This document shows positions 1 to 10,194 of a stretch of DNA of 50,849 nucleotides, in pieces. Numbering within the stretch: the first letter of the stretch is position 1; each line of letters starts with the position of its first letter. Origin of the DNA: Bacillus sp. BP-3. GTDB lineage: Bacteria; Bacillota; Bacilli; Bacillales; Bacillaceae_G. Under the pieces are notes generated by a model. It was not told the DNA's origin and ran no database searches. It was given only the letters and a program-made list of their open reading frames with translations. The stretch spans positions 1 to 50,849 of the forward strand of contig NZ_JAQOTJ010000024.1 in assembly GCF_028401955.1 (NCBI RefSeq). The letters run 5' to 3'. The position numbers and the translations under genes are program-made.

Positions 1-35
1 GAGCTGACGAATACTAATAGATCGAGGACTTAACC
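1..35 (+). rRNA. 23S rRNA, 3' end only
   Basis: The first bases match the conserved 3' end of Bacillus 23S rRNA (GACGAATACTAATAGATCGA followed by GGACTTAACC). Only the tail of the gene lies in the window, and the exact mature 3' end is estimated. A 5S gene follows about 50 bases later, the normal order of a Bacillus rrn operon. Confidence 0.93.
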
Positions 36-87
36 ATATAATATGAAGCAAATGTTATCTAGTTTTGAAGGAATATACCTTCATAAG

Positions 88-203
88 TCTGGTAATGATG
101 GCAGAGAGGTCACACCCGTTCCCATACCGAACACGGAAGTTAAGCTCTCTAGCGCCGATGGTAGTTGGGACTTTGTCCCTGTGAGAGTAGGACGTTGCCA
201 GGC
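88..203 (+). rRNA. rrf: 5S rRNA
   Basis: This is a complete 5S rRNA of about 116 bases. It carries the conserved central block CACACCCGTTCCCATACCGA followed by ACACGGAAGTTAAGC, and complementary ends (TCTGGT at the start, GCCAGGC at the end). It follows the 23S tail and precedes a strong terminator, so it is the last gene of the upstream rRNA operon. The mature ends are inferred from the family. Confidence 0.96.
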
Positions 204-210
204 AAACGAA

Positions 211-240
211 AGACGAGTCAGTGGACTCGTCTTTTTATTT
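211..240 (+). terminator. rRNA operon terminator
   Basis: A perfect 8-bp stem (AGACGAGT, then ACTCGTCT at 225-232) with a 6-base loop is followed directly by a T-rich run. It sits 7 bases after the 5S gene and should end the upstream rRNA transcript. Confidence 0.9.
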
Positions 241-321
241 TTATCCCGCTATTCGTGGACAGTAAGGCCCACACTTCAAAATGTAGAGAGAAGCAAAGAA
301 GATAGGTGGGGATGAAGAAAC

Positions 322-348
322 TCCTCACTGATGGAAGTTTCACTTTAT
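322..348 (-). repeat. Interspersed repeat core, copy a
   Basis: Read on the minus strand this is GGATAAAGTGAAACTTCCAT followed by CAGTGAGG. The same core recurs at 14068-14096 (minus), 26964-26988, 35645-35670 and 40131-40155. All copies are intergenic. It resembles the short interspersed repeats known from B. cereus group genomes, but I cannot assign a family number. Confidence 0.65.
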
Positions 349-514
349 CCTATTTTGGGCTAGCAAGCTTAACTAAGTATTAGACAGACACTTCGCCTAG
401 AAATGATTCATACACTAAAAGTATAAAAGGTGTATATATTTCGAAAAATTGTTAACGCTTATAAATGTATATTGTTATTTCTTATAGAGGGGAGGAACAG
501 TTTATTTATCGTTG

Positions 515-543
515 GTCTAATTTTATATAGTAATGGTTAGATA
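515..543 (+). promoter_or_regulatory. Candidate sigma-F promoter of csfB
   Basis: GTCTA at 515-519 and GGTTAGATA at 535-543 are separated by exactly 15 bases. They resemble the sigma-F pattern GYATA-N15-GGNNANANT, with one mismatch in each half. The inferred start point is about 20 bases before csfB, which is a sigma-F gene in B. subtilis. The imperfect match keeps confidence low. Confidence 0.4.
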
Positions 544-567
544 GAATACGATAAATAGGCGAATAAT

Positions 568-747
568 ATGGGGTATGTCACAACAAAAGAAGAAGTTTGT
601 ATTGTGTGTGAAGATAAAAAGGATAGTGGAATTCATTTGTATACGAGTTTTATATGTGAATCATGTGAACGAGAAATGATAGAAACAAATACAAATGATC
701 CAAAGTATATGTTTTATTTACAGCAACTACGAAAAATACAAGTATAG
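568..747 (+). CDS. csfB: Anti-sigma-G factor Gin (CsfB)
   Basis: A 59-residue protein, slightly shorter than the 64-residue B. subtilis CsfB. Two CxxC pairs (CIVC near residues 11-14 and CESC near 30-33) form the expected zinc-binding site, followed by the family signature DPKYMFY. In B. subtilis, Gin is made under sigma-F in the forespore and inhibits sigma-G, and also sigma-E, so that compartment-specific factors do not act too early. It lies just after an rrn operon and upstream of yaaO as in B. subtilis, but xpaC and yaaN, which follow it there, are absent. The ATG at 568 has only a weak ribosome binding site (AGGCG). A candidate sigma-F promoter lies at 515-543 and a terminator at 845-874. 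Confidence 0.9.
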   Translation: MGYVTTKEEVCIVCEDKKDSGIHLYTSFICESCEREMIETNTNDPKYMFYLQQLRKIQV

Positions 748-764
748 CCCTAGAAAAATACAAA

Positions 765-818
765 TCTTTTTAGGTAGACGAGAGCGTCTGGCCATGCATA
801 GCAGCAACTTATATGCTG
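765..818 (+). repeat. Structured interspersed repeat, copy 1
   Basis: Starts TCTTTTTAGGTAGACGAGAG and continues CGTCTGGCCATGCATAGCAG. It is closely related to 7681-7725 and to the minus strand of 18978-19046. It contains the small hairpin AGACG-AGAG-CGTCT, and the same stem with a different loop occurs in copy 2. It lies between csfB and its terminator, so it is probably transcribed. Function unknown. Confidence 0.6.
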
Positions 819-844
819 AAAAATTAAAATGAATTTATATAGAA

Positions 845-874
845 AAATAGGCATGTTTGCCTATTATTTTTTTT
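845..874 (+). terminator. Terminator after csfB
   Basis: The stem AATAGGC/GCCTATT with a 6-base loop is followed by a run of T residues (866-874). It separates csfB and the repeat from yaaO. Confidence 0.75.
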
Positions 875-925
875 ATGAAAATCTCTGTATAATATAGAGA
901 GAATGAATAGTAAGGAAGAGTGAAT

Positions 926-2335
926 ATGGATCAAAGAAAAATGCCCTTATATGAAGCATTAAAGTCTTTTGCAAGTAAGAAACCGATATCCTTTCATGTT
1001 CCAGGACATAAAAATGGAACGAATTTTCCCTATGAAGCACAAAAGTATTTTCATGATATACTTTCTATTGATGTAACAGAACTTACTGGACTTGATGATC
1101 TTCATAGTCCATTTGAATGTATAGAAGAAGCACAGTGTTTATTAGCAGAACTATACGAAGTACAAAAAAGTTATTTTTTAATTAATGGTTCAACGGTTGG
1201 GAATTTAGCTATGCTGTTAGCGTGCTGTAATGAACATGATATAGTTCTTGTACAAAGAAATGCTCATAAATCAATTATGAATGGCCTTAAATTAGCTGGA
1301 GCACGTCCTGTCTTTCTAGAGCCATGGATTGATGAAAAATATGGTGTACCAGTTGGTGTCCCGTATGAAACGATTGAAGATGCAATTTTGCAATATCCAC
1401 AAACAAAAGCCCTTATTTTAACGCATCCAAACTATTATGGTATGGGTGTAGACTTAGAAAAGAGTATTGTGTTAGCGCATAAAAATGGTATCCCTGTTTT
1501 AGTAGACGAGGCGCATGGAGCGCATTTTTGTATCGGGGAACCTTTTCCAACATCAGCGCTTGCATATGGGGCTGATGTTGTTGTTCATTCGGCACATAAA
1601 ACATTACCAGCAATGACAATGGGTTCATACTTACATGTAAATAGCTCGCTAGTTGATGAAGAAAAAGTTTCTTCTTATTTAAATATATTGCAATCTAGTA
1701 GTCCATCTTATCCAATCATGGCTTCTTTAGATATAGCGCGTTTTGTATTAGCGAAGATAAAAGAAGAAGGAGGTAAGGAAATTGCGACATTTACTCGGCA
1801 GTTTCGCGGGGCATTAGATCGCATTCCACAACTTGCTGTTTTAGACTATCCAATACTAGATGCATTAAAAGTAACGGTACAAACACGCTGTAAGCTCTCT
1901 GGCTATGAATTACAACGTCTATTTGAAGAGGTAGGTATGTATGTTGAAATGGCAGACCTATATAATGTTTTACTTATTTTACCACTCCAAGTAAATGGAG
2001 AGTATATAAAAGTAATTGAGAAGCTACAAGATGCACTATGCTCATACGATGTGGAAGATAGTAAGCTGTGTATAAATTATCCTTATAATAATCATTTATC
2101 TTCTTTGTCATTTACATATAAGCAATTGGAAAAATATAGGAAAAAAGTTGTACCATTAAGAGATGCGTTAGGCATGATTGCGGCTGAAATGATTATACCG
2201 TATCCACCAGGGATTCCGTTGGTCATGTATGGAGAGGAAATTACATTAGAGCACATAAAGCAAATTTCTAATTTAGAAGAGACTGGTGCACGTTTTCAAG
2301 GAAATATAAAAAATATTACTGTATACGATATATAG
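926..2335 (+). CDS. yaaO: PLP-dependent Orn/Lys/Arg decarboxylase family protein (YaaO)
   Basis: A 469-residue cytosolic fold-type I PLP enzyme of the major-domain Orn/Lys/Arg decarboxylase family. The N-terminal block has the family motif PISFHVPGHKNG. The PLP lysine is K225 in SAHKTLPAMTMGSYLH, and the aspartate-containing VDEAHGAHF precedes it. Substrate preference (lysine, arginine or ornithine) cannot be read from the sequence. I chose ATG 926 because GGAAG lies 7 bases upstream; GTG at 920 is in frame but less well placed. A good -10 (TATAAT, 888-893) precedes it, with a weak -35. tmk starts 18 bases downstream, so the two are probably co-transcribed. Confidence 0.88.
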   Translation: MDQRKMPLYEALKSFASKKPISFHVPGHKNGTNFPYEAQKYFHDILSIDVTELTGLDDLHSPFECIEEAQCLLAELYEVQKSYFLINGSTVGNLAMLLACCNEHDIVLVQRNAHKSIMNGLKLAGARPVFLEPWIDEKYGVPVGVPYETIEDAILQYPQTKALILTHPNYYGMGVDLEKSIVLAHKNGIPVLVDEAHGAHFCIGEPFPTSALAYGADVVVHSAHKTLPAMTMGSYLHVNSSLVDEEKVSSYLNILQSSSPSYPIMASLDIARFVLAKIKEEGGKEIATFTRQFRGALDRIPQLAVLDYPILDALKVTVQTRCKLSGYELQRLFEEVGMYVEMADLYNVLLILPLQVNGEYIKVIEKLQDALCSYDVEDSKLCINYPYNNHLSSLSFTYKQLEKYRKKVVPLRDALGMIAAEMIIPYPPGIPLVMYGEEITLEHIKQISNLEETGARFQGNIKNITVYDI

Positions 2336-2353
2336 AGAAAGAAGGTTTTATGA

Positions 2354-2980
2354 ATGAAGGGATTGTTTGTAACAATTGAAGGGCCAGAAGGATCAGGGAA
2401 ATCTACATTAATTACAAAATTAATTCCATATTTTGAGAAGAAGAAACAAAAAGTAGTGGCAACACGTGAACCGGGTGGAATTATGATTTCAGAAGAAATT
2501 CGCACTATTTTACATAAAAAAGAGCATACAATGATGGAGGCACGTACAGAAGCATTATTATATGCTGCAGCACGCAGACAGCATTTAGTAGAGAAGGTCA
2601 TGCCGGCCTTAGAAGACAATTATATTGTAATATGTGATCGTTTTATAGATAGCTCTCTTGCTTATCAAGGGTATGCACGCGGCCTTGGTGTTGATAAGGT
2701 ATTTGAAATTAATCGTTTTGCAACAGAAGATTGTATGCCGGATATTACAATCTATTTAGATATTGAACCAGAGGTTGGCTTAGCACGCATTAGAAAAGAT
2801 GGTAATAGAGAAGTGAATCGTTTAGATTTAGAAAGCATGGAATTTCATAAACGTGTTCGTGAAGGATATTTACAATTAGTAGATCGATTTGCAGATCGTA
2901 TCGTCGTTGTAAATGCAGATCAACCAATGGAAGCTGTTGTAGAAGAAGTTACTCAGCTTATTGAACAAAAATTGTTATAA
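2354..2980 (+). CDS. tmk: Thymidylate kinase
   Basis: A 208-residue enzyme that phosphorylates dTMP to dTDP for DNA synthesis. The P-loop GPEGSGKST spans residues 10-18. The DRY-like motif is [19 protein letters not shown], and the LID region contains [14 protein letters not shown]. Length and motifs are normal for bacterial Tmk. The start is supported by AAGAAGG about 8 bases upstream. In B. subtilis darA and yaaR lie between tmk and holB; here holB follows after only 32 bases. Confidence 0.97.
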   Translation: MKGLFVTIEGPEGSGKSTLITKLIPYFEKKKQKVVATREPGGIMISEEIRTILHKKEHTMMEARTEALLYAAARRQHLVEKVMPALEDNYIVICDRFIDSSLAYQGYARGLGVDKVFEINRFATEDCMPDITIYLDIEPEVGLARIRKDGNREVNRLDLESMEFHKRVREGYLQLVDRFADRIVVVNADQPMEAVVEEVTQLIEQKLL

Positions 2981-3012
2981 TAGAAGAAAGTATAAAAAGT
3001 GAGGTATGGAAT

Positions 3013-3996
3013 ATGGCGAAGACGTGGGAACAACTGTCTCTTATACAACCCATTGTTGTAAAAATGTTAATGAATAGTATTGCAAAAGAGCGTATATCCC
3101 ACGCTTATTTGTTAGAAGGGCCAAAAGGAACAGGTAAACTAGAAACAGCTATGCAAATGACGAAAAGCTTTCTTTGTTTACAACGAAATGGAGTAGAACC
3201 TTGCCATACATGTACGAATTGCCGACGCATTGATTCGGGCAATCACCCAAACGTATATATTGTTGCACCAGATGGTCTATCCATTAAGAAACAGCAAATT
3301 CACGAATTACAAGAAGAGTTTTCGAAAACAGGTCTAGAAGCAACTAAAAAAATTTATATTATTGAGCATGCCGATAAGATGACAACAAATGCTGCAAATA
3401 CATTGCTTAAATTTTTAGAAGAACCGAGTAGTGACACAGCGGCAATTTTGTTAACTGAGCAAAGCCATCAAATTTTAAGCACTATTTTATCACGCTGTCA
3501 AATTGTTACATTTAGGCCACTTCCCAAAAGTGCTTTGGTTAACCGTTTAGAAAATGAAAAGGTAAGTATTTCTTTAGGGAATCTTGCAGCGGAACTTACA
3601 AATAGTTTTGATGAGGCACTATCGTTTTGCAATGATGAATGGTTTGCACAAGCACGAACTTTAGTGATAAAATTATGTGAAGCCCTAGAGAAAGATACCA
3701 CGTCTCTTTTTTTTGTGCAGGAGAAGTGGGTGAAGCATTTTGGAGAGAAAGAACAACTACAGCTAGGATTAGATATGTTGCTCCTTATTTATAAGGATTT
3801 ATTATATGTTCAATTGGAAGAAGAGGAGCGTCTCGTTTTTCAAGACCAAAAAGAGTTATTCCAATCTTTTTCCTATTCTCAAAAGCGCATTGTATCGGCT
3901 CTTTTCAATATATTAGAAGCAAAAAATAGAATCAACGCTAATGTAAATGCGCAGCTTGTATTCGAGCAGTTAGTGTTGCGGTTGCAGGAGGGATGA
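3013..3996 (+). CDS. holB: DNA polymerase III delta' subunit
   Basis: A 327-residue clamp-loader subunit that helps load the beta sliding clamp at replication forks. The N-terminal AAA+ domain has a P-loop-like GPKGTGK (residues 36-42). The four-cysteine zinc module (CLQRNGVEPCHTCTNC) and the TLLKFLEEP sensor region are typical of delta'. RBS GAGGT lies 7 bases before the ATG. The stop is 4 bases before ricT, so translation is probably coupled. Confidence 0.95.
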   Translation: MAKTWEQLSLIQPIVVKMLMNSIAKERISHAYLLEGPKGTGKLETAMQMTKSFLCLQRNGVEPCHTCTNCRRIDSGNHPNVYIVAPDGLSIKKQQIHELQEEFSKTGLEATKKIYIIEHADKMTTNAANTLLKFLEEPSSDTAAILLTEQSHQILSTILSRCQIVTFRPLPKSALVNRLENEKVSISLGNLAAELTNSFDEALSFCNDEWFAQARTLVIKLCEALEKDTTSLFFVQEKWVKHFGEKEQLQLGLDMLLLIYKDLLYVQLEEEERLVFQDQKELFQSFSYSQKRIVSALFNILEAKNRINANVNAQLVFEQLVLRLQEG

Positions 3997-4000
3997 CCGT

Positions 4001-4828
4001 TTGTATGATGTAGTAGGTGTTCGATTTAAGAAGGCCGGAAAAGTGTATTACTTTGATCCAAATCAATTTGATATCTCAGAAAATGAGTTTGCAATCGTGG
4101 AAACAGTACGAGGAATCGAATATGGGAAAGTTGTCATCACGAAGAAACAAGTCGATGAAAATGATGTTGTCTTACCACTAAAGAAAGTTATTCGAATTGC
4201 AAATGAGAATGACCGTACAATTGTTGAGGAAAATAAACGCGCAGCAAAAGAAGCGTATCAAGTTTGTCAGGAGAAAGTAATCGAGCATGATCTTGATATG
4301 AAACTTGTTGATGTGGAATATACATTTGATCGTAATAAGGTTATTTTTTATTTTACGGCAGACGGTCGCATTGATTTTCGCGAGCTTGTAAAAGATTTGG
4401 CGGCTATTTTCCGGACAAGAATCGAATTAAGACAGATTGGTGTTCGTGATGAAGCAAAAATGTTAGGTGGTATTGGTCCATGTGGCCGAATGCTTTGCTG
4501 CTCTACTTTTTTAGGGGATTTTGAACCTGTATCCATAAAAATGGCAAAAGATCAAAATTTATCATTAAATCCTGCGAAAATCTCAGGGTTATGTGGGCGA
4601 TTAATGTGCTGTTTAAAGTATGAAAATGATGAATATGAAGCAGCAAAAGAGCAGCTTCCAGATTTAGATGAGAAGATACAAACACCGCATGGTCTTGGTC
4701 GTGTAATCGGATTAAATATTTTAGAAAGATTAATTCAAGTGGAATTAATAGACAAGGAACGGATAGTAGAATATACGTTAGATGAATTAATGAATAAAGG
4801 GGTCGTTTCGAGTCAAACCACAGATTAA
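4001..4828 (+). CDS. ricT: PSP1-domain protein RicT (YaaT)
   Basis: A 275-residue protein with the PSP1 domain and six cysteines in two clusters ([10 protein letters not shown] and [13 protein letters not shown]). In B. subtilis the RicT-RicA-RicF (Y-) complex binds iron-sulfur clusters, promotes RNase Y-dependent mRNA maturation and supports Spo0A phosphorelay, competence and biofilm formation. The protein matches B. subtilis YaaT nearly end to end. TTG 4001 is the chosen start: it has AGGAGGG about 8 bases upstream and gives the family N-terminus [14 protein letters not shown]. It sits between holB and yabA as in B. subtilis. Confidence 0.95.
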   Translation: MYDVVGVRFKKAGKVYYFDPNQFDISENEFAIVETVRGIEYGKVVITKKQVDENDVVLPLKKVIRIANENDRTIVEENKRAAKEAYQVCQEKVIEHDLDMKLVDVEYTFDRNKVIFYFTADGRIDFRELVKDLAAIFRTRIELRQIGVRDEAKMLGGIGPCGRMLCCSTFLGDFEPVSIKMAKDQNLSLNPAKISGLCGRLMCCLKYENDEYEAAKEQLPDLDEKIQTPHGLGRVIGLNILERLIQVELIDKERIVEYTLDELMNKGVVSSQTTD

Positions 4829-4842
4829 TGAGGTGGGTGCTT

Positions 4843-5193
4843 GTGGAGAAAAAAGATATTTTTGTAGCGGTTTCCAGTATGGAAGAGCAAATTGGACATC
4901 TTTATAAACAGTTGGGAGAGTTAAAGCAGCATCTTGCAGAGCTATTGGAAGAAAACCAACACATTAAAATGGAAAATGAAAATTTGCGAAATCGTTTTGA
5001 AGAAGTTCAGAATAAGCAGAAACAGAAAGCGAATAGGCAAAAAGAAATAAAACCTAAAATAGATATCGGTGAAGGATATGATAATCTAGCACGCCTGTAC
5101 CAGGAAGGTTTTCATATTTGCAATTTGCATTATGGAAGTGTACGTAAAGAAGGGGATTGCTTATTCTGTTTATCATTTTTAAATAAAAAATAA
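4843..5193 (+). CDS. yabA: Replication initiation control protein YabA
   Basis: A 116-residue negative regulator of chromosome replication initiation. In B. subtilis YabA binds DnaA and the clamp DnaN and limits initiation at oriC. The N-terminal half is leucine- and glutamate-rich coiled coil (about residues 8-60). The C-terminal zinc module is HICNLHYG then CLFC. GTG 4843 is chosen because GAGGTGG lies 6 bases upstream; the in-frame ATG 4828 overlaps the ricT stop and would place the RBS inside the gene. Last gene before a strong terminator. Confidence 0.93.
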   Translation: MEKKDIFVAVSSMEEQIGHLYKQLGELKQHLAELLEENQHIKMENENLRNRFEEVQNKQKQKANRQKEIKPKIDIGEGYDNLARLYQEGFHICNLHYGSVRKEGDCLFCLSFLNKK

Positions 5194-5229
5194 AATTACC
5201 TTTCCAGTAAATTGGAAAGGTAATTTTTT
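5192..5229 (+). terminator. Terminator after yabA
   Basis: A long near-perfect hairpin (AAAATTACCTTTCCA paired with TGGAAAGGTAATTTT) ends in a T run and begins at the yabA stop codon. Confidence 0.93.
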
Positions 5230-5339
5230 GTACATATAACCAAAATAGAAGTAATGGACGTTAGACTGTTGTAAACATAGGTAAATTGTCTTAACGTTTG
5301 CTAAAATAAAGTTTGAATGATAAGGAAGGAAAGAATGAT

Positions 5340-6080
5340 ATGCAGTTATATGGAGATGAACGTCTAGATTATTTACTATCAAAAGATATGAAAATTATTC
5401 AAAGTCCATCAGTATTTAATTTTTCATTAGATGCAATATTATTGGCGAACTTCGCATGGATGCCTATTCAGAAAGGAAATATATTAGATTTGTGTACGGG
5501 CAATGCAGTGATTCCTCTTTTATTAAGTTCTCGTACGAAAGGGAATATTACGGGAGTTGAAATACAAGAGCGTATTTACAATATGGGTGTTAGAAGTGTT
5601 CAATATAATGAGTTAGAAGAGAGAATTCGGCTTATTAACGGTGATTTAAAGCATATGCCAGAGCAATTGGGAAGACATCAGTTTGATGTTGTTACATGCA
5701 ACCCGCCATACTTCCAAACGCCAAAGCCATCTGAGCAAAATTTAAATGAACATTTAGCAATTGCCCGTCATGAAATTATGTGCACACTAGAAGATGTTGT
5801 ACGTGTTAGCAGCCAACTTGTTAAGCAAGGAGGAAAAGTTGCTTTTGTACATCGCCCTGGTCGTTTGCTTGATATTGTAACTCTTATGAGAAAATATAAG
5901 ATTGAGCCAAAGCGTCTCCAATTTGTGTATCCAAAAGCAGGTAAAGAAGCTAATACATTATTAATTGAAGGTATTAAAGATGGAAATGCAGATTTAAAAA
6001 TTTTGCCACCTCTTTTTGTATATGAAGAAAATAATAAATATACGAAGGAAATGAATGCAATTTTATATGGAGCAGAATAA
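5340..6080 (+). CDS. yabB: tRNA1(Val) adenine-N6 methyltransferase family protein (YabB)
   Basis: A 246-residue class I SAM-dependent methyltransferase. The SAM-binding motif I is [14 protein letters not shown], and the catalytic NPPY motif (CNPPYF) is typical of N6-adenine methyltransferases. The family is usually named for E. coli TrmN6, which methylates A37 of tRNA1(Val); the RNA substrate here is inferred. ATG 5340 follows AAGGAAGG and gives the family N-terminus. The end overlaps yazA by 14 bases, and yazA and rsmI follow as in B. subtilis. Confidence 0.88.
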   Translation: MQLYGDERLDYLLSKDMKIIQSPSVFNFSLDAILLANFAWMPIQKGNILDLCTGNAVIPLLLSSRTKGNITGVEIQERIYNMGVRSVQYNELEERIRLINGDLKHMPEQLGRHQFDVVTCNPPYFQTPKPSEQNLNEHLAIARHEIMCTLEDVVRVSSQLVKQGGKVAFVHRPGRLLDIVTLMRKYKIEPKRLQFVYPKAGKEANTLLIEGIKDGNADLKILPPLFVYEENNKYTKEMNAILYGAE

Positions 6081-6357
6081 ACATTATTTTTATGTTGTTG
6101 AATGTGCTGATGGAAGCTACTATGCAGGATATACAAATCATTTAGAGAAGCGAATTCAGGCCCATAATAGTGGGAAAGGAGCACGTTATACAAGAGCAAG
6201 ACGTCCTGTTATATTAAAATACTTTGAAACTTACGAAGAAAAAAGAACTGCGATGCAGGCAGAATATCGTTTCAAGCAGCTAAAACGGAAACAAAAAGAT
6301 GAGTATATACAAAAAGGAGATTATTATGTGGCAGCAAAAAAGTTTTCAGGTGAATGA
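6067..6357 (+). CDS. yazA: GIY-YIG domain protein, UPF0213 family (YazA)
   Basis: A 96-residue single-domain GIY-YIG protein. The nuclease signature appears as [17 protein letters not shown], then [15 protein letters not shown] and an [13 protein letters not shown] helix. The family resembles the nuclease domain of UvrC and homing endonucleases; its role in Bacillus is not established. ATG 6067 gives the length known for B. cereus group homologues, while ATG 6055 would add four residues. Neither has a strong RBS, and overlap with yabB suggests translational coupling. It overlaps the start of rsmI by 32 bases. Confidence 0.85.
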   Translation: MEQNKHYFYVVECADGSYYAGYTNHLEKRIQAHNSGKGARYTRARRPVILKYFETYEEKRTAMQAEYRFKQLKRKQKDEYIQKGDYYVAAKKFSGE

Positions 6358-7201
6358 GAGAGGAACATTATATTTAGTTCCTACTCCAATTGGTAATTTG
6401 GAAGACATGACATTTCGGGCAATTCGTATGTTAAAGGAAGCAGACTTTATTGCAGCAGAAGATACAAGGCAAACGAAAAAGCTATGTAATTATTTTGAAA
6501 TTGAAACGCCAGTAATGAGTTATCATGAGCATAATAAAGAAGTGAGCGGACAAAAAATTTTAGGTATGTTAGAGCAAGGAAAAACAGTAGCACTTGTCAG
6601 TGATGCGGGGATGCCATGTATCTCAGATCCTGGCTATGATATTGTTGTACAAGCAGTAGCAGAGAAGTACTCGGTTGTACCTCTTCCTGGCCCCAATGCT
6701 GCGCTTACAGCATTAATTGCATCAGGGTTAGAAACAAAACACTTTTATTTCTATGGGTTTTTACAGCGCCATAAAAAAGAACGTAAAGCAGAATTAGAGA
6801 AGCTGCGTTATATTCCATATACAATGATGTTTTATGAGGCACCACATCGATTAGGGGAAACATTAGTCTCCATGAAAGATGTATTAGGGAATAGAAACGT
6901 TGTATTATGTCGTGAGCTTACGAAGAAATTTGAAGAGTTTATTCGCGGCTCTTTAGAAGAAGTTATTCATTGGGCAAAGGAAAATGAAGTGCGTGGAGAA
7001 TTTTGTGTTTTAGTAGAAGGCTCTACAGAAGAAGCGGTTAGCGAAGAGGCGTGGTGGGAAGCATTAACAGTTGAGGGGCATGTCGAATACTACATAGAGG
7101 AGAAAGGTCTTTCTTCTAAAGAAGCTATTAAAGTTGTTACAAAAGATCGGAATATGTCGAAAAGGGACGTATATCAAGCATATCATGTTGAAAAAAAATA
7201 A
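6326..7201 (+). CDS. rsmI: 16S rRNA (cytidine-2'-O)-methyltransferase RsmI
   Basis: A 291-residue tetrapyrrole-methylase-fold enzyme that methylates the 2'-hydroxyl of C1402 in the 16S rRNA decoding centre. Family landmarks are LVPTPIGNLEDMTFRA, AAEDTRQT, SDAGMPCISDPG and PGPNAALTALIASG. ATG 6326 has a strong AAGGAG 6 bases upstream. Corresponds to B. subtilis yabC. It ends in a hairpin shared with the convergent abrB gene. Confidence 0.95.
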   Translation: MWQQKSFQVNERGTLYLVPTPIGNLEDMTFRAIRMLKEADFIAAEDTRQTKKLCNYFEIETPVMSYHEHNKEVSGQKILGMLEQGKTVALVSDAGMPCISDPGYDIVVQAVAEKYSVVPLPGPNAALTALIASGLETKHFYFYGFLQRHKKERKAELEKLRYIPYTMMFYEAPHRLGETLVSMKDVLGNRNVVLCRELTKKFEEFIRGSLEEVIHWAKENEVRGEFCVLVEGSTEEAVSEEAWWEALTVEGHVEYYIEEKGLSSKEAIKVVTKDRNMSKRDVYQAYHVEKK

Positions 7202-7228
7202 AGCTTCTCTAAAAGAGAAGCTTTATTT
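7201..7228. terminator. Bidirectional terminator between rsmI and abrB
   Basis: The perfect stem AAGCTTCTCT (7201-7210) and AGAGAAGCTT (7214-7223) is flanked by A residues on the left and T residues on the right. It can therefore terminate both convergent transcripts. The right arm touches the abrB stop codon. Confidence 0.9.
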
Positions 7229-7507
7229 TGCTGCTGCGATAAATTGTTGTAGTTCATTTAAGATTTGCTCTGCGCCTTCTGGGCTTAAAATAATTTTACC
7301 TTCAGCTAATGAAAGGTTACTATCAGAAACTTCACCAGTTACTTGGCAAGTCATGTTTGGTTTATATTTTTTTAAGATGATTTTTTCATCATCAACATAA
7401 ATTTCAAGAGCATCCTTTTCTGCAATACCTAATGTACGACGTAATTCAATTGGAATTACAACGCGGCCTAATTCATCAACTTTACGAACGATACCAGTAG
7501 ATTTCAT
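7223..7507 (-). CDS. abrB: Transition state regulator AbrB
   Basis: A 94-residue DNA-binding protein with the swapped-hairpin AbrB domain (MKSTGIVRKVDELGRVVIP) at residues 1-50 and a C-terminal multimerisation domain. It represses many post-exponential genes, including spoVG in B. subtilis; in B. anthracis it also represses toxin genes. Strong RBS on the minus strand (GAGGAGG about 10 bases before ATG). Its promoter (7581-7609) and a Spo0A box (7557-7563) are visible, consistent with Spo0A shutting it off when sporulation begins. It is the only clear minus-strand gene here. Confidence 0.97.
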   Translation of the reverse strand: MKSTGIVRKVDELGRVVIPIELRRTLGIAEKDALEIYVDDEKIILKKYKPNMTCQVTGEVSDSNLSLAEGKIILSPEGAEQILNELQQFIAAAK

Positions 7508-7556
7508 ATTCGTTTTTCCTCCTCATATTTTGCAAGTCTATTTTAATTCGCCATTT

Positions 7557-7563
7557 TTCGACA
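7557..7563 (-). promoter_or_regulatory. Spo0A box in the abrB promoter
   Basis: Reads TGTCGAA on the minus strand, a perfect 0A box, about +12 to +18 from the inferred abrB start. In B. subtilis Spo0A~P binds just downstream of the abrB start site to repress it, and the placement here matches. Confidence 0.8.
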
Positions 7564-7580
7564 AAATACCCTATGAACAT

Positions 7581-7609
7581 ATGATACCAATCATTTACAT
7601 TTCCGTCAA
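7581..7609 (-). promoter_or_regulatory. Sigma-A promoter of abrB
   Basis: On the minus strand TTGACG (7604-7609) and TATCAT (7581-7586) are separated by 17 bases, a near-consensus sigma-A promoter. The start site should lie near 7574. Confidence 0.8.
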
Positions 7610-10016
<2,407 letters not shown>

Positions 10017-10030
10017 TAACGACAAAATGA

Positions 10031-10070
10031 GAGATGTTTCACGTGTAACATTCGTGAAGCATCTTTTTTC
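10031..10070 (+). terminator. Terminator after metS
   Basis: A 12-bp stem with one G-U pair (AGATGTTTCACG and CGTGAAGCATCT) is followed by TTTTTT. Confidence 0.92.
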
Positions 10071-10194
10071 TTGTCGGAAATCTTTCTAAAATTTCCTTTT
10101 TTGTATCAAAATTGTAATGTAGTTGTTATTACGGTGTTAGGAAAGTAATTTTCCACTATGATAGAATTTATTTCAAATAAAAGGAGTTCTTATT

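Larger units (their letters stand above)
243..567. other. Intergenic region between 5S and csfB
   Basis: About 325 bases without a credible gene. It holds one minus-strand copy of the ATAAAGTGAAACTTC repeat core (322-348) and the candidate sigma-F promoter of csfB near its end. The remainder is AT-rich, and I see no other structure in it. Confidence 0.6.

Noticed and set aside
43-315. 90-residue open frame over the 5S gene and its terminator
   Set aside because: It reads straight through 5S rRNA and the terminator, has no RBS and no family features.
5768-6199. 143-residue minus-strand frame opposite yabB and yazA
   Set aside because: Antisense to two well-supported genes, with low-complexity composition; a shadow frame.
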